From: Otis tarda
Lineage: Eukaryota > Chordata > Aves > Otidiformes > Otididae
Assembly: GCA_026413225.1 (NCBI GenBank)
Contig: CM048552.1
Location: 57,923,001-57,987,000 of the forward strand
Reading direction: 5' to 3'
DNA: 64,000 nt
Both the position numbers and the translations under genes were made by a program. The notes beneath the pieces were generated by a model. The model was not told the origin of the DNA, made no database searches, and worked only from the letters and a program-made list of their open reading frames with translations. Shown in pieces: positions 60,776 through 64,000 of this stretch. Every line of letters begins with the position of its first letter. Position 1 is the first letter of the stretch.

Positions 60776-60866
60776 GATTGGCTAATTGTTAAAGATGCCA
60801 TTTTTGGTGGGTGAGAGGAAGAGCATCAGCCAGGCTTCTAGCGATGAAGAGTTAGAATCAGCGGAG
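60776..60866 (+). CDS. Candidate alternative first coding exon, 24 codons
   Basis: An ATG at 60795 with A at -3 opens 24 codons up to GCGGAG|GTAAGAGC, a strong donor, in phase 0. An in-frame TAA at 60783-60785 closes the frame upstream, as for a true start. The peptide begins MPFLVGERKS and ends SSDEELESAE: a short hydrophobic and basic start, then serines followed by acidic residues, which match casein-kinase-2-type sites. An inverted CCAAT element (GATTGG, 60776-60781) lies just before the ATG. That is too close to be a typical promoter position, so the transcript start would have to be nearby or further upstream. I do not recognise the protein. It is the most protein-like of the three ATG-to-donor candidates. 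Confidence 0.33.
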
Positions 60867-62369
60867 GTAAGAGCTCTTTAGTGGGAGTAACTGGATAAGG
60901 CTTGGATTAATTTGTCTGGAGAACAGAGAATTATACTAAAGATTTTATAAATTCAGTTTATAAAGTGAAACTGTTGGTGTAATTTCCTTAGTAAAGATCA
61001 ATGTGTTGTAGTGACTGTGCAGCATGGAAGTGTCTCGGACTCCGTAGTATCGCTGTGCCCCCACAGTACCACAGTTTTTAGAAATTTTTTTTTTTTAAAT
61101 GTGCATGGAAAATATCTGAAACTACCATGGATGCACTTCAAGCATAGGGAGACTATGTCTAGCTTATGTTCTTGTAGCCGTACTTGTAATTGTGACTTAG
61201 CATGCTCACTATAAGCAGTCCGAAGAAAGCAGGCAAAGCAAAGCCCAGGGCTGTGGTCTTGCATTTTCCAAAAATGCTCCTTAATCTGCAGACATCAAAG
61301 AGAGCAGTGCATGTGAAGCAAAATACTGGGTTTTGAAAACGTTGGGAAAAAGTAGTGTAACCTCCATGTGCAGTACAGAGAAAGAGGAAAAATACGTAAA
61401 TGCTGCTACAGTAGCATGTAAAACAGTATCTCTAGGCAAAGCTATGGGTAGGTAGGAGGTGGGAAACAATGAAATTCAATGTTATAAAAAGAATAATAAA
61501 ATTCAGCAGTAACTAGATGGGTGATGCTCTTAGCTGAGGGAGCTGTGAGCTGCGTGATCAGTAAATGCACAAACATATCAGGGTTTTTTCAGGCTCCTGG
61601 CGTTAGAAATAACTAGTAGAGGAACCAGAGCTACTGGTGCAGAACATGAAACTGGATATTATTGGGATAATATCAATCTGCAAGAATAGTAATCCTGTTT
61701 TTAACATGCATTCAAGATTATGTGTGGTTCAGATAGGGTAGATGCAAAAGGTGATAGGCTGTATTGTATGCAGTAGACTGTAAAGAAGAAGAGTAATACT
61801 GATAACACAAGATCTGTTTCTGGTCAAAATTGCTGTGGGGAAGAATGATAAAGGAGGTCCCAGAGGGAGTACTGTGAGTCTGCTGTAATCCCTCATAGGA
61901 TTTGATTCTGATACAAACTTGAGGCTCTGAAATGATACTATTCCCAGTACCGTTAGAGAAATAAATATTGGTATGAGAAACTTTATTTTCTCAGACATAG
62001 CTTGGAGAACAAATGCTGCTGATAGGGTCAAAAAATTTTGCCACTGCAGCATCATCACCTGTTGTTCAAACAGTGAGTAAATTACTGGTGCCTATGACTA
62101 CTACGGGAAAACAAGCTGCTTAGAAGCCCCCGTGTCCTCACCTTTGGATGGGGTGATCCTGATACAAGCTTTCATACTTGAAGCAAAATATTTAATGAAG
62201 TCAGTGAACTGGATTGAAAACTCAGACTTGAATGCAGAGGTGTGTGGTTTGAGTTTGGCTTTTGTTGTTAGAGGTACTTTCGATGCAAATTCTTGATGAT
62301 ACAAGTAGAGGGCATAAACTTTGTAAGAAGAAACTTCAGCTTAACTGGAGGCATAATCACTTGTAGAGG

Positions 62370-63700
62370 CTGTTAGGTGCAAAAAGAGAGTTTATAAGGT
62401 GTGGAAAAAGGACTTAGCAGCAGAGACTGCTGTGCCTTTAAAGCCAGGAACTGTAGGCACAAAGTGAGAACTGCCAACTTTGCCAATGTTACCAAGAAAA
62501 TGTGTGACAGTTTCTCAAAATACAATTAGAGAGAAGAAGAGGAGATGTGGGGCCACTTAGTGTTGAGGATAGCATAGTTAATGAGGATACTCTTGTTGTG
62601 ATCACAAATTGAACAGACCTTTTGTTGTTGTTGGAGGTAGAGTTGATCATGGGAGCAAAGGCAGGGTGGATAATGGGCATGAACCTACTGTAGAAGCCAC
62701 CACATTGGACATTTCAAAGACCCTAGTGCATGCAGGCTGGGCTGGGGAGAGGGGTTGCTTCGGGAACAGCGATGCCTGATTCTGACAAGGAAAGAACTGG
62801 TTCATGAAGTTGCAGATCTGATACAAGTTTTAATCTGTCAAATCAGGAGTGCTATCAGATGTTTGGAGAACAGGAAGTGTAATAGCCCTGTTGAAGGTGG
62901 GGGATGATCTGAGTAAATATAAACCTGTTGGTCCAACCTCAGCTGTATGCAAAATCTGAGACAAAAATAGTAATTAAAGGCTTGGGCACAAATGAAAAAT
63001 GAGATGAAAGGCAACACAAATCCCTCAGAAGAGGATTGTGCCATATCAGGCGATCTGTCTTTAAGATAGCCAATTTTCTCACCTTGATAGGCATTTTTCT
63101 TAACAGGATGCCATGTTTTACTGTAGATGGGTCCTACAGCATCTGATGTGGTGCTACAGAGGAAAGTACTAATGAGGCTGGAGAAGATGCAGTTAAGTGC
63201 TGGAATTGTGAAATAGTTTAGGAGCTAACCATGTTGCTCTGGGTAATGTCTTTTTAAACAACAACAACAAAAAAGCACAGGCTAGATCAGATGCAAGAAA
63301 GGGGCTCTAGACATTGGGGAATAGCAGGCCTGTCATGTGAGAAAAGACTGGAGCAGCTGTTTGTTTAGATGGGTAGAGAGCAGATACATCAGGGAGGTTA
63401 ATTGTAAGGGAGAGAGAAAATACGGTTAAGCCAGAGGATGGTACTGGCACATGAACAAAGAACAAACAGAAATTGCTCAGGAGTAACGTTAAGCTGGAGA
63501 CGAACGCAGATCATAGCCGCTGGGGAGTGGTGCTCTAGAGCAGCCCTTTGGGCCGGGGTAGTGTAGCTGCAAAACCCCAGTTCTACGATGTAGCTTGATA
63601 AATTTTATGAAAATATTAGATGATGTTGTACGGTAGCAATTGATCTCATTCTGTGTGTCAGGAGATCTTTTCCAGTCTTAATATTTCTGTAATTTTAAAG
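62370..63700 (+). mobile_element. Second ancient degraded CR1-type LINE, sense orientation
   Basis: Pieces in CR1 ORF2 and 3' order are visible: AGAGAGTTTATAAGGTGTGG near 62386, then near 62905-62960 the stretch with GATGATCTGAGTAAATATAA and CCTCAGCTGTATGCAAAATC. A 3' part near 63335-63400 follows (GAGAAAAGACTGGAGCAGCT and GTTTAGATGGG), and a tail near 63660-63695 (AGATCTTTTCCAGTCTTAAT, ATTTCTGTAATT). Frames are destroyed by stops and indels. The element may extend left to about 61600, where the sequence is too decayed to assign. Identified from memory of the family, without alignment. Confidence 0.6.
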
Positions 63701-64000
63701 TTATTCATATATGTCAGTATTTGCAGGAACAAGACTATGATTTTATAACAGTTACCTAACTTGTGTTACTGGAAATGCCTGTGCATAGCAGGCTATATGG
63801 TAATGCCTAACTAGGCCTTTATCTCAAAATAAAATTACGGAGTGCAGCGCCATCTTACATTTGACTAATATTGGTTGCAAGTCAATGTGCAAGTAGTAAA
63901 CCAGCCATTATGGCCAGCCCTGCAGAAAATTCCGTGGTTTATTACCAGTCAGTAAAGTCTGTTTAGCTCTGCTGTATCCATCTTGGCACATACAAGTTTA

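Noticed and set aside
1-64000. Search for CRISPR arrays, phage or bacterial defence genes, rRNA, tRNA and mitochondrial inserts
   Set aside because: No regularly spaced repeats, no ribosome-site-led gene strings and no recognisable RNA genes were seen; the sequence is vertebrate nuclear DNA in character.

Overview
This window looks like non-coding DNA from a bird genome. The best evidence is a LINE fragment at 16955-17130 whose sequence matches the 3' end of avian CR1. Two much older, heavily mutated CR1 copies lie at about 30590-31738 and 62370-63700. There are no bacterial-style operons, CRISPR arrays, phage genes, tRNAs or rRNAs. Every stop-to-stop frame is short and in most places both strands are equally open, as expected for introns or intergenic DNA. 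I recognise no complete protein-coding gene and assign no gene name.

Layout. 1-15.4 kb is ordinary non-coding DNA with homopolymer runs, a small CpG-rich patch at about 5.0-5.3 kb, a near-perfect RFX X-box at 1.75 kb and a tight NF-E2/GATA/CACCC cluster at 4.17 kb. 15.4-16.3 kb is a GC-rich patch open on both strands, followed by the young CR1. The best internal exon candidate (51 nt, 17 codons, good splice signals) is at 22.2 kb. A clear CpG island with an apparent first exon and GTAAGT donor is at 29.6-29.96 kb, followed by the first ancient CR1. 32-45 kb holds two weak ATG-to-donor candidates (32.3 and 44.3 kb), a possible 15-nt microexon (33.2 kb) and several CpG-rich or low-complexity stretches. 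45-64 kb holds a possible 108-nt exon (50.8 kb), a small nested repeat and palindrome cluster (52.0 kb), an enhancer-like cluster of TCF/LEF and homeodomain sites (53.7-53.94 kb), an ATG-to-donor candidate at 60.8 kb and the second ancient CR1.

How the parts may fit. The supported exon candidates and the CpG-island donor are all on the + strand. The 17-codon exon is phase 0 at both ends and the three ATG-to-donor candidates all end in phase 0. This would fit one long + strand gene with large introns and several alternative promoters spliced to a common downstream exon outside the window. That is inference. Short ATG-to-GTRAGT arrangements arise by chance in 64 kb, and only transcript or cross-species data can decide. 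I found no convincing new biological system here.
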